Source: Planctomycetaceae bacterium (GTDB lineage: Bacteria; Planctomycetota; Planctomycetia; Pirellulales; Pirellulaceae). Taken from it: 56,469 nt of DNA. A program made the position numbers and the translations under genes. Positions 7,956 to 15,817 of this stretch are shown piece by piece. Every line of letters begins with the position of its first letter. Position 1 is the first letter of the stretch. The DNA lies in contig QIKY01000162.1 of NCBI GenBank assembly GCA_003233175.1, positions 1-56,469 of the forward strand, in the 5' to 3' direction. Below the pieces are notes generated by a model. That model did no database searches and was not told the DNA's origin. It saw only the letters and a program-made list of their open reading frames with translations.

Positions 7956-8483
7956 ATGAGAACTCGCACCAGTACGTCTTTGTTTTCGGTAGCCTTAGTG
8001 CTTCTCGCCGCAGGCGCTTTGCAGGCGGAAACAACGGTCACGTTGAACCATCTGCACCTTTGCTGTGGAAAATGTGTCAAGGCTGTCAGCAAGGCGGTTG
8101 CCTCGGTTGACGGCGCTTCGGTTGCCGTGAACAAAAAAGGCGGCAGCGCCTCGATCACCGCCTCCAGCGATGCAGCCGCCCAGAAGGCGGTCGACGCGAT
8201 CGCGGCCGCCGGTCTGCATGGCCACAGCAATAATGCCGCCATCGCCATGAAGGGCACGAGCGTGAAAGCGGGCAAGGTGAGCCGCATCGAATTCACCGGC
8301 GTGCATAACTGCTGCGGCGGTTGCAATAAGGCGATTCAAAAAGCGATCAGTTCGGTTGCCGGCGTTGCGGGCAACACCGCCAAGCCGAAGTCGAGCAGCA
8401 TCGTGGTGGAAGGCAACTTCGACGCCCAAGCCGTGGCCAAAGCGCTCTTCCACGCTGGTTTTCACGTGACCGCCAAGAAGTAA
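7956..8483 (+). CDS. exported protein with two HMA-like domains
   Basis: A 175-aa protein with a signal peptide (about residues 1-24, ending ALQAE) and two tandem domains of about 70 residues that follow the ferredoxin-like heavy-metal-associated pattern. Each carries a Cys cluster at the metal-loop position: CCGKC at 36-40 and CCGGC at 119-123. Classical HMA domains have CxxC; here an extra Cys precedes it. Periplasmic metal binding, for example copper, is a reasonable inference, but no transporter or chaperone gene is adjacent. A TAAGGA ribosome site precedes the ATG, and a strong terminator follows at 8556-8603, so it is monocistronic. Confidence 0.85.
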   Translation: MRTRTSTSLFSVALVLLAAGALQAETTVTLNHLHLCCGKCVKAVSKAVASVDGASVAVNKKGGSASITASSDAAAQKAVDAIAAAGLHGHSNNAAIAMKGTSVKAGKVSRIEFTGVHNCCGGCNKAIQKAISSVAGVAGNTAKPKSSSIVVEGNFDAQAVAKALFHAGFHVTAKK

Positions 8484-8555
8484 TTGCTTTCGCAACCCGC
8501 TGCCGGATTTTTTCAGCATCGGTGCTTGCATTTGATTCTCGATCCGTAGACGATT

Positions 8556-8603
8556 GACTCCGCCGGAGGGGCGCTTTGTGCTTCCTCCGGCGGAGTTTTT
8601 TTT
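8556..8603 (+). terminator. rho-independent terminator
   Basis: A 13-bp perfect stem ACTCCGCCGGAGG / CCTCCGGCGGAGT is followed by a run of T. It ends the gene at 7956-8483. Confidence 0.85.
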
Positions 8604-8651
8604 ATAGACATTCTCCCGTTAGGCCCCATTTCGGCTTTTGACAGACGCTCC

Positions 8652-8936
8652 ATGAAATACCTCTTTTGGCCACTGTTGGCGTTGCTCATCGTGCTGCATC
8701 AAGATTATTGGCAATGGGACGACGCCACGCTCCGTTTCGGTTTCCTTCCCCAAGCATTGGCCTACCACGCCTGCCTGTCGATTGCGGCGGCGGTTTTTTG
8801 GGCCTGGGCGTGCCGATTCTGCTGGCCGCTGGACGGCGAACCAGCGAAGGGCCAGCTAGCCAAGGGCGGCGGTCGTTCCGAGGCTGCATCTTCCGCGACG
8901 GCCTCTTCCTCGACTTCGGAGGAGGCGCCGTCATGA
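8652..8936 (+). CDS. DUF3311-like small membrane protein
   Basis: A 94-aa protein with two hydrophobic segments (about residues 3-18 and 38-58) separated by HQDYWQWDD, then a charged Ser/Ala/Glu-rich tail. The layout matches DUF3311 proteins, which are typically encoded next to sodium:solute symporters. Its stop overlaps the symporter start in ATGA (8933-8936), indicating translational coupling; it may act as a small accessory subunit (inference). Confidence 0.75.
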   Translation: MKYLFWPLLALLIVLHQDYWQWDDATLRFGFLPQALAYHACLSIAAAVFWAWACRFCWPLDGEPAKGQLAKGGGRSEAASSATASSSTSEEAPS

Positions 8937-10450
8937 CCCAGTTGGTAATTATCGTCATCTATTTGTTGCTGCTTCTGGGCGTGGGCGCCTTGGCCAACCA
9001 TTGGTTTCGCGGCGACTCCCAAGACTACATGCTCGCCAGCCGCACGATTGGTCCTTTCTTTTTGTTGATGTCGTTGTTCGGCACCACCATGACGGCTTTC
9101 GCCTTGGTGGGCTCCACGAACAAAGCCTTCGCGGCGGGCGTGGGCGTGTATGGCATGCTGGCTTCGGCCAGCGGCATTATCCATTCGCTGTGTTTCTTTT
9201 TGATCGGCATTAAAATGTGGTCGTTCGGCAAGAAATTCGGCTTCACCACGCAAATCGAGTTCTTCCGAGCAAGGTTGGAAAACGATTTCATCGGCCTGCT
9301 GTTGTTTCCCGTTTTGATCGGTCTGATCATTCCGTATTTGTTGATCGGCGTTATTTCCTCGGGCGGTTTGGTGTTTCAAGTCACCGACGGATTGGTTCCC
9401 GCTTGGGCGGCGTCGTTGGTGGTCTGTTTGGTCGTGATGACGTATGTCTTCTTCGGCGGCATGCGCGGCACGGCTTGGGCCAACGCATTACAGACCATGT
9501 TTTTCATGGCCATGGGCGTGATCACCTTTGTGTTGATCGCCAAGGAGTTGGGTGGAAAGGATACTCTGTGGGAAAGCATGCGGGCGGCGTCGGAAACCGT
9601 TCTGCAAAACAACCCCACGCAACTTGCACGCACGAAACTACCCCCGCCTGTCTATTTTTCCTTCCTGTTGATTCCGCTCTCCGTGGCGATGTTTCCACAC
9701 GTGTTCCAACATTGGTTGACAGCACGCAACGCCAACGCCTTCAAGTTGCCGATCATCGCGCATCCTATTTTCATCATGGTCGTGTGGTTGCCTTGCGTGA
9801 TGATTGGCGTCTGGGCCAGCGGTTATCAAGGACTGCTGACGGCGGAAATCCCTGCTGATCGCGTATTGGCGTCGTTGGTGCATCAACTCGCCTCACCCAT
9901 GTTGGGCGGACTGCTGGCGGCCGGAATTCTGGCCGCGATTATGTCGTCGCTCGATAGCCAGTTCCTTTGCCTGGGCACGATGCTCACCAACGACATCGTG
10001 AACCATTATCATCGCGGCGAACGGATCTCGGAGCGGAAAGAAGTGCTGATCGCCCGTTCGTTCATCGTGGCGGTGGTGGCCGTAACGTATCTACTCAGCC
10101 TCGTGGCGCCCCCGGCAATTTTCAGCATGGGCATTTGGTGTTTCAGCGGCTTTGCAGGACTGTTTCCCTTGGCGCTGGCGGCGGTGTACTGGAAGCGGCT
10201 CACAGCCGCCGGTGCGATTGCCTGCGTGTTGGCGGTGGCCGCAGCTTGGGCAGTGATGTTTGCCCAATCAGACTTCGGCGCCGACAGCCACTACGCATTC
10301 CCTCAAGACCCGGTTTCGCTGGGCGTGGCCACGCTGCCGCCGATGATGCCGGTCGTGGCGCTGGTGGCGCTCTCGGCCGCGACACTGGTTATTGTCTCGC
10401 TGATCACGCGTCCTCCCAGCCAAGAAACGCTCGACAAGTTTTTTGAATGA
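8933..10450 (+). CDS. sodium:solute symporter family protein
   Basis: A 505-aa, very hydrophobic protein with about 13 membrane segments. The family signature regions are present: an N-terminal helix followed by SQDYMLASRTIGPFFL, then SLFGTTMTAFALVGSTNKAF, and the later AAIMSSLDSQFLCLGTML around residue 335, which corresponds to the sodium-site helix. The substrate could be a solute such as proline, pantothenate, a sugar or an organic acid; sequence alone does not tell. ATG 8933 overlaps the DUF3311 stop, so the two are co-translated; an open extension upstream overlaps that gene and is rejected. Confidence 0.93.
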   Translation: MTQLVIIVIYLLLLLGVGALANHWFRGDSQDYMLASRTIGPFFLLMSLFGTTMTAFALVGSTNKAFAAGVGVYGMLASASGIIHSLCFFLIGIKMWSFGKKFGFTTQIEFFRARLENDFIGLLLFPVLIGLIIPYLLIGVISSGGLVFQVTDGLVPAWAASLVVCLVVMTYVFFGGMRGTAWANALQTMFFMAMGVITFVLIAKELGGKDTLWESMRAASETVLQNNPTQLARTKLPPPVYFSFLLIPLSVAMFPHVFQHWLTARNANAFKLPIIAHPIFIMVVWLPCVMIGVWASGYQGLLTAEIPADRVLASLVHQLASPMLGGLLAAGILAAIMSSLDSQFLCLGTMLTNDIVNHYHRGERISERKEVLIARSFIVAVVAVTYLLSLVAPPAIFSMGIWCFSGFAGLFPLALAAVYWKRLTAAGAIACVLAVAAAWAVMFAQSDFGADSHYAFPQDPVSLGVATLPPMMPVVALVALSAATLVIVSLITRPPSQETLDKFFE

Positions 10451-10470
10451 CGGTGTGAAACGGGGTAGCA

Positions 10471-10615
10471 GGCGTGCGGCGGAAGAAAATTCACCTAATA
10501 CAAGCACGAAGCGCAAGCGAGTGAATCAGCAAACGGTCATTCCCGCGTAGGCGAGAACCCAAAAAAACTCACGGTCTCCCGCTGCGTGCGGGTATTTTTT
10601 TTTCTGCCGACCGCC
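10471..10615 (-). repeat. MITE-like element A, copy 1 (degenerate ends)
   Basis: The interior, containing AATCAGCAAACGGTCATTCC and a run of A before ACTCACGG, is nearly identical to 53318-53463 and to the reverse complement of 12939-13084. The ends are decayed forms of GGCGAGCGGCAGAT. Confidence 0.75.
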
Positions 10616-10652
10616 AATGATCGAACAGACCATAGTGCGGCTATCGTTTGTA

Positions 10653-11399
10653 TCAGTCACGGCCTTGTAGAGCGATCAGAATTCGCAACACATACCAGAG
10701 CAGCAAGGCCACCGAGGCGAATAACGCCAGCGATGCGGCCACGTATTGATCGGTCCGGTAGTGATGCAAGATATTTGAAGTGTCGTAGAGAATGTATCCA
10801 CTGGCCAGAGCCACCAGCGCCACCGAGAACCATACTCCCATCGAGAGCCCGAAAATAACGGCGCACACAATTAAACCGATCGCCATCAGGCCTCCCCAGA
10901 ACAAATACATGCGGAGGAAGGAGAAATCGGCGCCGGTCAGGAAGACGACCGCAGTCAGTCCGGCGAACATCACCAGGGTGATGGCGCCGGCGGCGGGAAT
11001 CAGGTTGGCGTCGGTGTAGAAGGCGGCAATCGCCAGCAGCGGCACAAACAGCAACGCCTCCGCGCCCACGTAAAGCACCAGCCCGGCGTATTGCATCGGC
11101 CTGGAACTGGTGGATTCCGCCCAGCTACGGGCCACCCAACTCACCGCCATGAAGCCCCCCAAGAACAACAGCCAAGTGTAACCGCCGGCGAGCCGCGTCG
11201 CAGCCAATAACGTTTCCATTGGAACCAGGGAGAAGATCAAGGCCTCCAGCACGACAAAACCCAGCATCGCCAAACCCAAATGCAAATAGGTTTGGCGGAT
11301 AAACGTAGCGCGTTCCGAAGCGACGGCGGTCGCGGCAATGCCGTGCTCGCTATAAGGATTCACTTGCGGAGACTCGTAAGGATTATTGCCGTAGCTCAT
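10653..11399 (-). CDS. Bax inhibitor-1/YccA family membrane protein
   Basis: A 248-aa protein with seven predicted membrane helices, matching the BI-1/YccA (TMBIM) family in length and layout. Family members are implicated in calcium leak and in modulating membrane proteases such as FtsH. The cytoplasmic N-terminus begins MSYGNNPYESPQVNPYSEHG: the NPYxSP motif also starts the unrelated membrane protein at 13389. The C-terminus ends in a charged stretch, as expected. It stands alone, converging on the symporter gene across element A. Confidence 0.88.
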   Translation of the reverse strand: MSYGNNPYESPQVNPYSEHGIAATAVASERATFIRQTYLHLGLAMLGFVVLEALIFSLVPMETLLAATRLAGGYTWLLFLGGFMAVSWVARSWAESTSSRPMQYAGLVLYVGAEALLFVPLLAIAAFYTDANLIPAAGAITLVMFAGLTAVVFLTGADFSFLRMYLFWGGLMAIGLIVCAVIFGLSMGVWFSVALVALASGYILYDTSNILHHYRTDQYVAASLALFASVALLLWYVLRILIALQGRD

Positions 11400-11830
11400 G
11401 CGAACGCGCCTCGGGGAAAATCTGGGTAAATTGACGGTGAACTTACGTTCAGAGGAATATTACCGGTCAAAATCAGGCCGGTCAAGGCAAAGGCTCGCCT
11501 AGGGGTGGAACGTCGGCAAAAAGAATATCGCCAAACAGTTGCGGAGTTAAGACAGGCGGATTAGCATAGTGGGGTAGGTATTTGTTTTTCGTATTTTCCG
11601 GGATGGCGCCCAAACGGGTGGTTTTCCCGACGGGTTTTCGCATGTTCGCCGTGGCGAAATGTGTAGCCCTCCCGCCTTTTTCAGCCCGCCAAGGTTCGTA
11701 ACGCCGTATTTTCAAATCGGCCAGACATCAAGGGTTGAAAACAGGGTGGTTTCGTAGTGCGTAACAGGGCGTCGTTTGCCGTGCTGTTGGATAAGAAGAA
11801 TGTCTCTTTGACTTGGGGGAGAAAATTCCC
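11400..11830. other. spacer between divergent genes, no gene seen
   Basis: The 431-bp region between the divergent BI-1 and SHD1 genes should hold both promoters. A 77-codon minus-strand frame (11482-11715) has no ribosome site or family-like features. A GGGGGAGAAAA ribosome site at about 11815-11825 serves the downstream gene. Confidence 0.4.
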
Positions 11831-12871
11831 ATGCTGAAAGCAACACGCGTTGCCAGACCCGCTCTTGTTTGGGCGGTCGTGTTATTGTTGACCTTCCAAC
11901 CGGCGTTGGCCGGGCTACGCGGCAGGCATTGTCGCCGTGTGAAACGTAGCCATTCGTGCTGTCGGACTGTTTGCCCGCCGGCGCCGTGCCATCACGGCAG
12001 TGCTGGTGAAATCGGGGCTGATGAAATCGGGCCAGCCGATGCCGCCCCAGATTCCGTTGGACCGCCGCCTCCGCCAGCTGTAATAGAAATCCCACCCGCT
12101 CCGGCGCCAGCGCCAAAACCAGCGCCCGCTCCGGCGCCGAAACCAGCGCCGAAACCAGCGCCCGCACCGGCGCCGAAACCAGCGCCCGCTCCAGCGCCCG
12201 CTCCAGCGCCAAAAACAGCGCCCGCACCGGCGCCGAAACCAGCGCCCGCACCGGCGCCAAAACCAACACCCGCTCCAGCGCCGAAACCAGCACCCGCTCC
12301 GGCGCCAAAACCAGCACCCGCTCCAAAACCGGCGCCCGCCAAGCCCGCGAGTGACGACTTGGATGATCTCTTCGGCGATGCGCCCGCCAAACCGGCAACG
12401 CCAGCGCCTGCCGCGGAAGAAAAGCCCGCTCCAGACAAGCCGGCGGAACCTGCTCCCGCCAAGCCCGCGAGCGACGACCTCGACGATCTCTTCGGCGATG
12501 CGCCCGCCAAACCAGAGGCGCCCGCTGCCGAGGAAAAACCTGCTGCCGAGGAAAAACCCGCGGCTGAGGAAAAACCCGCTACGGAAGAAGAACCCGCCAA
12601 AGACGATCTCGACGATCTCGACGATCTCTTCGGCGATGCGCCCGCCCTACCGGCGGCGCCAGCGACCCAGCGCCGTTGGGTCGACAACACCGGGAACTTT
12701 GAGATCCTGGCGAAGTTCGTTTCCGTGACCGATTCGCATGTCCGGCTGCAGAAGTCGAATGGCGCTTTCTCGAACGTCCCGCTGCGACGGTTGAGCGATG
12801 CCGATCGTCATTATGTGGCCGAATATGTGGCGCAAAACGATGCCTCGTTCAATCGTATCGCCATTCGCTAA
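11831..12871 (+). CDS. exported Pro/Ala-rich protein with C-terminal SHD1 domain
   Basis: A 346-aa protein with a signal peptide (residues 1-26, ending QPALA), a short Cys/His-rich segment, then a long low-complexity Pro-Ala-Lys region (about 85-175) that should form an extended rod. Three acidic modules DDLDDLFGDAP follow, separated by Ala/Glu/Pro linkers. The C-terminal 60 residues, starting RRWVDNTGNFEILAKFVSV, match the SHD1 (SLA1 homology 1) domain common in planctomycete secreted proteins and thought to mediate protein binding. ATG 11831 has a strong GGGGGAG site. A terminator follows at 12899. The cell-envelope role is inferred from composition only. Confidence 0.85.
   Translation: MLKATRVARPALVWAVVLLLTFQPALAGLRGRHCRRVKRSHSCCRTVCPPAPCHHGSAGEIGADEIGPADAAPDSVGPPPPPAVIEIPPAPAPAPKPAPAPAPKPAPKPAPAPAPKPAPAPAPAPAPKTAPAPAPKPAPAPAPKPTPAPAPKPAPAPAPKPAPAPKPAPAKPASDDLDDLFGDAPAKPATPAPAAEEKPAPDKPAEPAPAKPASDDLDDLFGDAPAKPEAPAAEEKPAAEEKPAAEEKPATEEEPAKDDLDDLDDLFGDAPALPAAPATQRRWVDNTGNFEILAKFVSVTDSHVRLQKSNGAFSNVPLRRLSDADRHYVAEYVAQNDASFNRIAIR
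12101..12345 (+). repeat. low-complexity coding tandem repeat (Pro-Ala rod)
   Basis: Degenerate units built on CCAGCGCCCGCTCCGGCGCC encode the PAPAPKPAPAP stretch of the SHD1 protein. Repeat number is likely to vary between strains; the long antisense frames here are artefacts of this composition. Confidence 0.8.
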
Positions 12872-12898
12872 GATTTTGCTCGATTCGTTGAATCCCCA

Positions 12899-12932
12899 TA
12901 AAGGCCGGTTGCTTTTCGCGACCGGCCTTTTT
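12899..12932 (+). terminator. rho-independent terminator
   Basis: AAGGCCGGT, a loop, then ACCGGCCTT followed by T residues; it ends the SHD1 gene. Confidence 0.8.
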
Positions 12933-12938
12933 TCTTTA

Positions 12939-13084
12939 GGCGAGCGGCAGATAAAAACTTACCCGCACGCGGCGGGAGTCAGTGAGTTTTTTTGGGTTCC
13001 CGCTTACGCGGGAATGACCGTTTGCTGATTCACTCGCTTGCGCTTCGTGCTTGTATATAGGTAAATATTCATCTGCCGCTCGCC
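12939..13084 (+). repeat. MITE-like element A, copy 2 (perfect 14-bp ends)
   Basis: 146 bp bounded by perfect inverted repeats GGCGAGCGGCAGAT and ATCTGCCGCTCGCC. The same length is found at 53318-53463. There is no coding capacity. It lies 18 bp from a copy of repeat B. Confidence 0.85.
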
Positions 13085-13102
13085 CAAGAGCGGAAACACT
13101 TA

Positions 13103-13178
13103 TACCTTCTAACACAACTTGGTGGGTCAGCATCAAACTCCGTGTTTGAAACGCCCAACAGGGGTTATGTTAGGAGCT
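13103..13178 (+). repeat. dispersed repeat B, copy 3
   Basis: 76 bp in the same orientation as 6359-6434 with only a few differences. Confidence 0.8.
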
Positions 13179-13388
13179 CTTAGGTCTGCGCGGCTTTGGC
13201 GGAGTTTACGGGCGGCAATTTCCGTTACGTCCTGTTTTTCTCGGCAATCGGTTTCAACGACGCTTCTTGCCTGGTTAGAATGGAGCCTAATGGCTGGTCG
13301 CAGCCGCTGGGTGTTGCCGGGCGTCAAATTGCGTCGGCTGAAGAGTCGCTCCCAATCACGGAATGCACGCTGAAAGAACGCCCGCCCA

Positions 13389-13718
13389 ATGGCCACCAAC
13401 CCCTACCAATCGCCGCAAGCGGTCTCGCAGCCAGCCCAACCAACATTTCCGAGGCGGCTTTCTTTCCTGGAAATCTTCATTGTGGGCCATGTGATTAGTT
13501 TTTTCTTGTTGCTGCTTGCGCCCGCGGTCGCCTCCTCCTCTGTTTTGGGAGATCATTCAGGAAGTCGTTACCTGCTCGGCGGCGTGGTGGTTCTCTTTAC
13601 GCGGCTGCCCTGGTTGGTGGTTGTGTTCAGTCTTTGGGGCGGCGCGGCAACCGCCGGCGGGGCTTTTATTGTTTGGCGGGCAAGGCGTCTGATTGCTCGC
13701 TACCTGCCCAAGCCGTAA
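13389..13718 (+). CDS. small membrane protein with N-terminal NPYQSP motif
   Basis: A 109-aa protein: MATNPYQSPQAVSQ at the cytoplasmic N-terminus, then membrane segments at about 27-48 and 68-95, and a basic C-terminus. The N-terminal motif is a recurring feature of planctomycete membrane proteins. No enzymatic domain is visible and the function is unknown. The 3' end overlaps the convergent WYL-regulator gene by 19 bp. The overlapping frames are rejected in its favour because of the motif and the hydrophobic pattern. Confidence 0.75.
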   Translation: MATNPYQSPQAVSQPAQPTFPRRLSFLEIFIVGHVISFFLLLLAPAVASSSVLGDHSGSRYLLGGVVVLFTRLPWLVVVFSLWGGAATAGGAFIVWRARRLIARYLPKP

Positions 13719-14677
13719 CGCTGGAGCATGGATCGGGTTCGCTCGACGATCATTTCCCGCAGGGCGAGCGGTTGGAGTACTTCCGCCTGGTCGGCGTAAC
13801 CCATGACCCACCAGGAAATCTCGCGCAGCCCTGAAACGGTGGCGCGAAACTCCAATTCCCCGTTTTCCAGCCAGGCCGTCTTTTGTGTTTTGTGCCAAAC
13901 CACTTCCTCCACGTTCCTCGCGACCAAGGGCGAAAAACGTATCACGATTTGATGGTCGGGGCCCGGCTCGGGAATCAAACTCCAAGCATTTTTCAGGTAC
14001 CGGTCAAGGCTGAACCGCTGGGGGATTTTGTAAGATTCCTCCAGGATTTCCAGCTTTTTGATGCGCGCAAGATTGAACGTCCTGACCTCCCGATGCACCG
14101 ACGAACGCCCGATCACATACCAACTTCGGCGCTGGAACAAAACCCGATACGGGCTGATCTTGGCGCCAATGCATTCCTCTTCGGTGAAACTCTCGTAATG
14201 AATACGAACACACCTCCGCTCGGCCATGGCGGCCAGGAGTCGGTCGTAGACGGGGGTGATGTCGTCGCGTTTCGAGGTCGAATCGAGGCGAATGCGCACT
14301 CCGGCGGTCAAATGGCGAACGTAATCCCGGAGCCGCGCCGGCAGTGCGTTTTCAAGTTTGACCGCCGCCGATAACGACGCCTTGCTAAACGGCAAATGCG
14401 GCGAGTCGCCCAGTTCGTGGCAGAGGAGAATAACCGCCAGGGCTTCATCGGGCGTGAAGTTTGTCGGCGGCAAATAGTGAGCCCCCAGAATTCGGTACCT
14501 ACCCAGCGGCTCGTCGAAAACGAGCGGTACGCCGGCCAGCCGCAGGGCTTCGATGTCGCGGTAGATCGTTCGGCGGCTGACATCACACGCGTTTGCCAAC
14601 GCCTCGACATCGCAACTGGCGCCGTTTTGCAAAAGGCTAATGACCTTAACCAAGCGGTGAATACGCGTCAGGTTCAT
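13700..14677 (-). CDS. HTH and WYL-domain transcriptional regulator
   Basis: A 325-aa DeoR-type regulator. Residues 1-60 hold a winged helix-turn-helix (VEALANACDVSRRTIYRDIE), followed by a linker and a WYL domain around residues 150-220 containing the SWYVIG segment, and a C-terminal WYL-associated region. WYL domains bind nucleic acids or nucleotide-type ligands and often control defence or DNA-damage genes. Here the neighbours are a small membrane protein and a DUF420 protein, so its targets are unclear. ATG at 14677 (MNLTRIHRL) is preferred over the upstream ATG at 14713 because family members start there. Confidence 0.88.
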   Translation of the reverse strand: MNLTRIHRLVKVISLLQNGASCDVEALANACDVSRRTIYRDIEALRLAGVPLVFDEPLGRYRILGAHYLPPTNFTPDEALAVILLCHELGDSPHLPFSKASLSAAVKLENALPARLRDYVRHLTAGVRIRLDSTSKRDDITPVYDRLLAAMAERRCVRIHYESFTEEECIGAKISPYRVLFQRRSWYVIGRSSVHREVRTFNLARIKKLEILEESYKIPQRFSLDRYLKNAWSLIPEPGPDHQIVIRFSPLVARNVEEVVWHKTQKTAWLENGELEFRATVSGLREISWWVMGYADQAEVLQPLALREMIVERTRSMLQRYGLGR

Positions 14678-14856
14678 ATATCGTGGACGAATCGCGAGCG
14701 GATTGGAACTCAAGCGGTCGAAAGACGGGCCGAAAGACCATAGGTTCCGTATTATACTTCAAGCGACTGAAAACGCGCGCATTCTTCGTCCTACGGCGGG
14801 TGAGCATTTACCAACCGTGTTCCCCGCCTTTTCGGGGGGGAATCAGGCGCTTCGCC

Positions 14857-15369
14857 TTACGACGCCACAAAAGCCAGATAATAAAATATCCAGCCCGTGA
14901 TGGCGGTCATGGTCATGCCGCCGGCGGCCAATCGGGCCCAAAAAATGTGTTGGCGGCTGTAGTCGCTGGGAGCGGGAGGCGCGGGTATTTTTCGCACCGC
15001 CTGGACGATCACGAAAATCCAGAGGAAGGTGGTCGGAATGGCAAAACAGAGGTGTACCAGCAGGCTGTACCACACGGTGTTCCACTGGCCGGCGATGTAG
15101 TAAGGCGAACTGGCGGCGAGTTTTTCCCAGTCGGTGAAAAGTCGCATGTCGATTTCAAACGCCGCCACGGCCACCGCCAGTGTGAGGCCGAGCGAGATCT
15201 GCATGATCTTGTGAACGGTATATTTCCGCCGGTATTTGACCAAATAAATACTCAGGCCCATCAGCGGCACGATGCCGAACATGGCCAAGAACACGAAATC
15301 GAGCATGAGCGAGCCGCGCGCGCCCAGGAAGCCGGTTGGCGGGGTTGTTTGACCGAGAAGACTCCACAC
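14857..15369 (-). CDS. DUF420 family membrane protein
   Basis: A protein of about 170 aa with four membrane segments, matching DUF420. Recognisable parts are GFLGARGSLMLDFVFLAMFG at the first helix, a KYRRKYTVHKIMQ loop, and FEIDMRLF. DUF420 proteins are of unknown biochemical role and are sometimes found near respiratory genes. An upstream ATG at 15477 would give 206 aa, but it falls inside a dispersed hairpin repeat (15434-15505). I prefer the GTG at 15369, which has a GAAAGAGAA stretch upstream. Confidence 0.78.
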   Translation of the reverse strand: MWSLLGQTTPPTGFLGARGSLMLDFVFLAMFGIVPLMGLSIYLVKYRRKYTVHKIMQISLGLTLAVAVAAFEIDMRLFTDWEKLAASSPYYIAGQWNTVWYSLLVHLCFAIPTTFLWIFVIVQAVRKIPAPPAPSDYSRQHIFWARLAAGGMTMTAITGWIFYYLAFVAS

Positions 15370-15433
15370 GGGAAATTCTCTTTCTGTTTGGAAGACGAAA
15401 TGGATTCGACCGGGCCGCCGAGCACCCGTCTCG

Positions 15434-15505
15434 AAATAAGTTTCCGGCTGTAGCTCGGAAAATCCCGGCGTTTTCAAAATGCCGGGATTTTAATTCGGCA
15501 GGTAA
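15434..15505. repeat. dispersed hairpin repeat E, copy 1
   Basis: About 70 bp. AAATAAGTTTCCGGCTGTAG leads into a terminator-like hairpin (AAAATCCCGGC / GCCGGGATTTT, 15459-15492) and TAATTCGGC. It is closely similar to 33891-33957, between the srfC-like and srfB-like genes. Confidence 0.7.
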
Positions 15506-15817
15506 TTTCGGGACTGTTGCCGAGGGGCGTGGGCCCAATACGTGCGCCATTTGAGTAATTTGCTTAACGTCACCCATGACGAAGCCCCCGTCAATAGCAA
15601 CAAATCCTAGTAGGGCGATGCAAATGCCGATTCCGCCCGTGTTTGCCTTCGCCCTTAGGCCTCAAACTGCTATAACAGGTACCAGTGCGTTAGGATGCCT
15701 TTCGTGTTGCTTTTATTGCAGGCGTTGGTGCGTTCCGTTGGTGTGCTCGGCGCCGCTGATGGATCCCCCTCTTTCGCGCTCCCATGTTTGATTCTTTGAT
15801 TGATGCGGTGTTGCTGA
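15506..15817. other. spacer, no gene seen
   Basis: 312 bp upstream of the ketosynthase-like gene. A TATAAC at about 15671 could be a -10 box, but no convincing -35 accompanies it. The short frames lack ribosome sites. Confidence 0.35.

Noticed and set aside
11482..11715. 77-codon minus-strand frame
   Set aside because: No ribosome site and irregular composition; more likely part of the divergent promoter region.
12101..12345. CRISPR-like regular repeats
   Set aside because: Units are short, contiguous and in frame with a Pro-Ala protein; no spacers and no cas genes.
11712..12690. Long minus-strand frames opposite the Pro-Ala-rich gene
   Set aside because: They arise from the repetitive GC-rich coding strand; products are simple Ala/Gly or Arg/Leu repeats.
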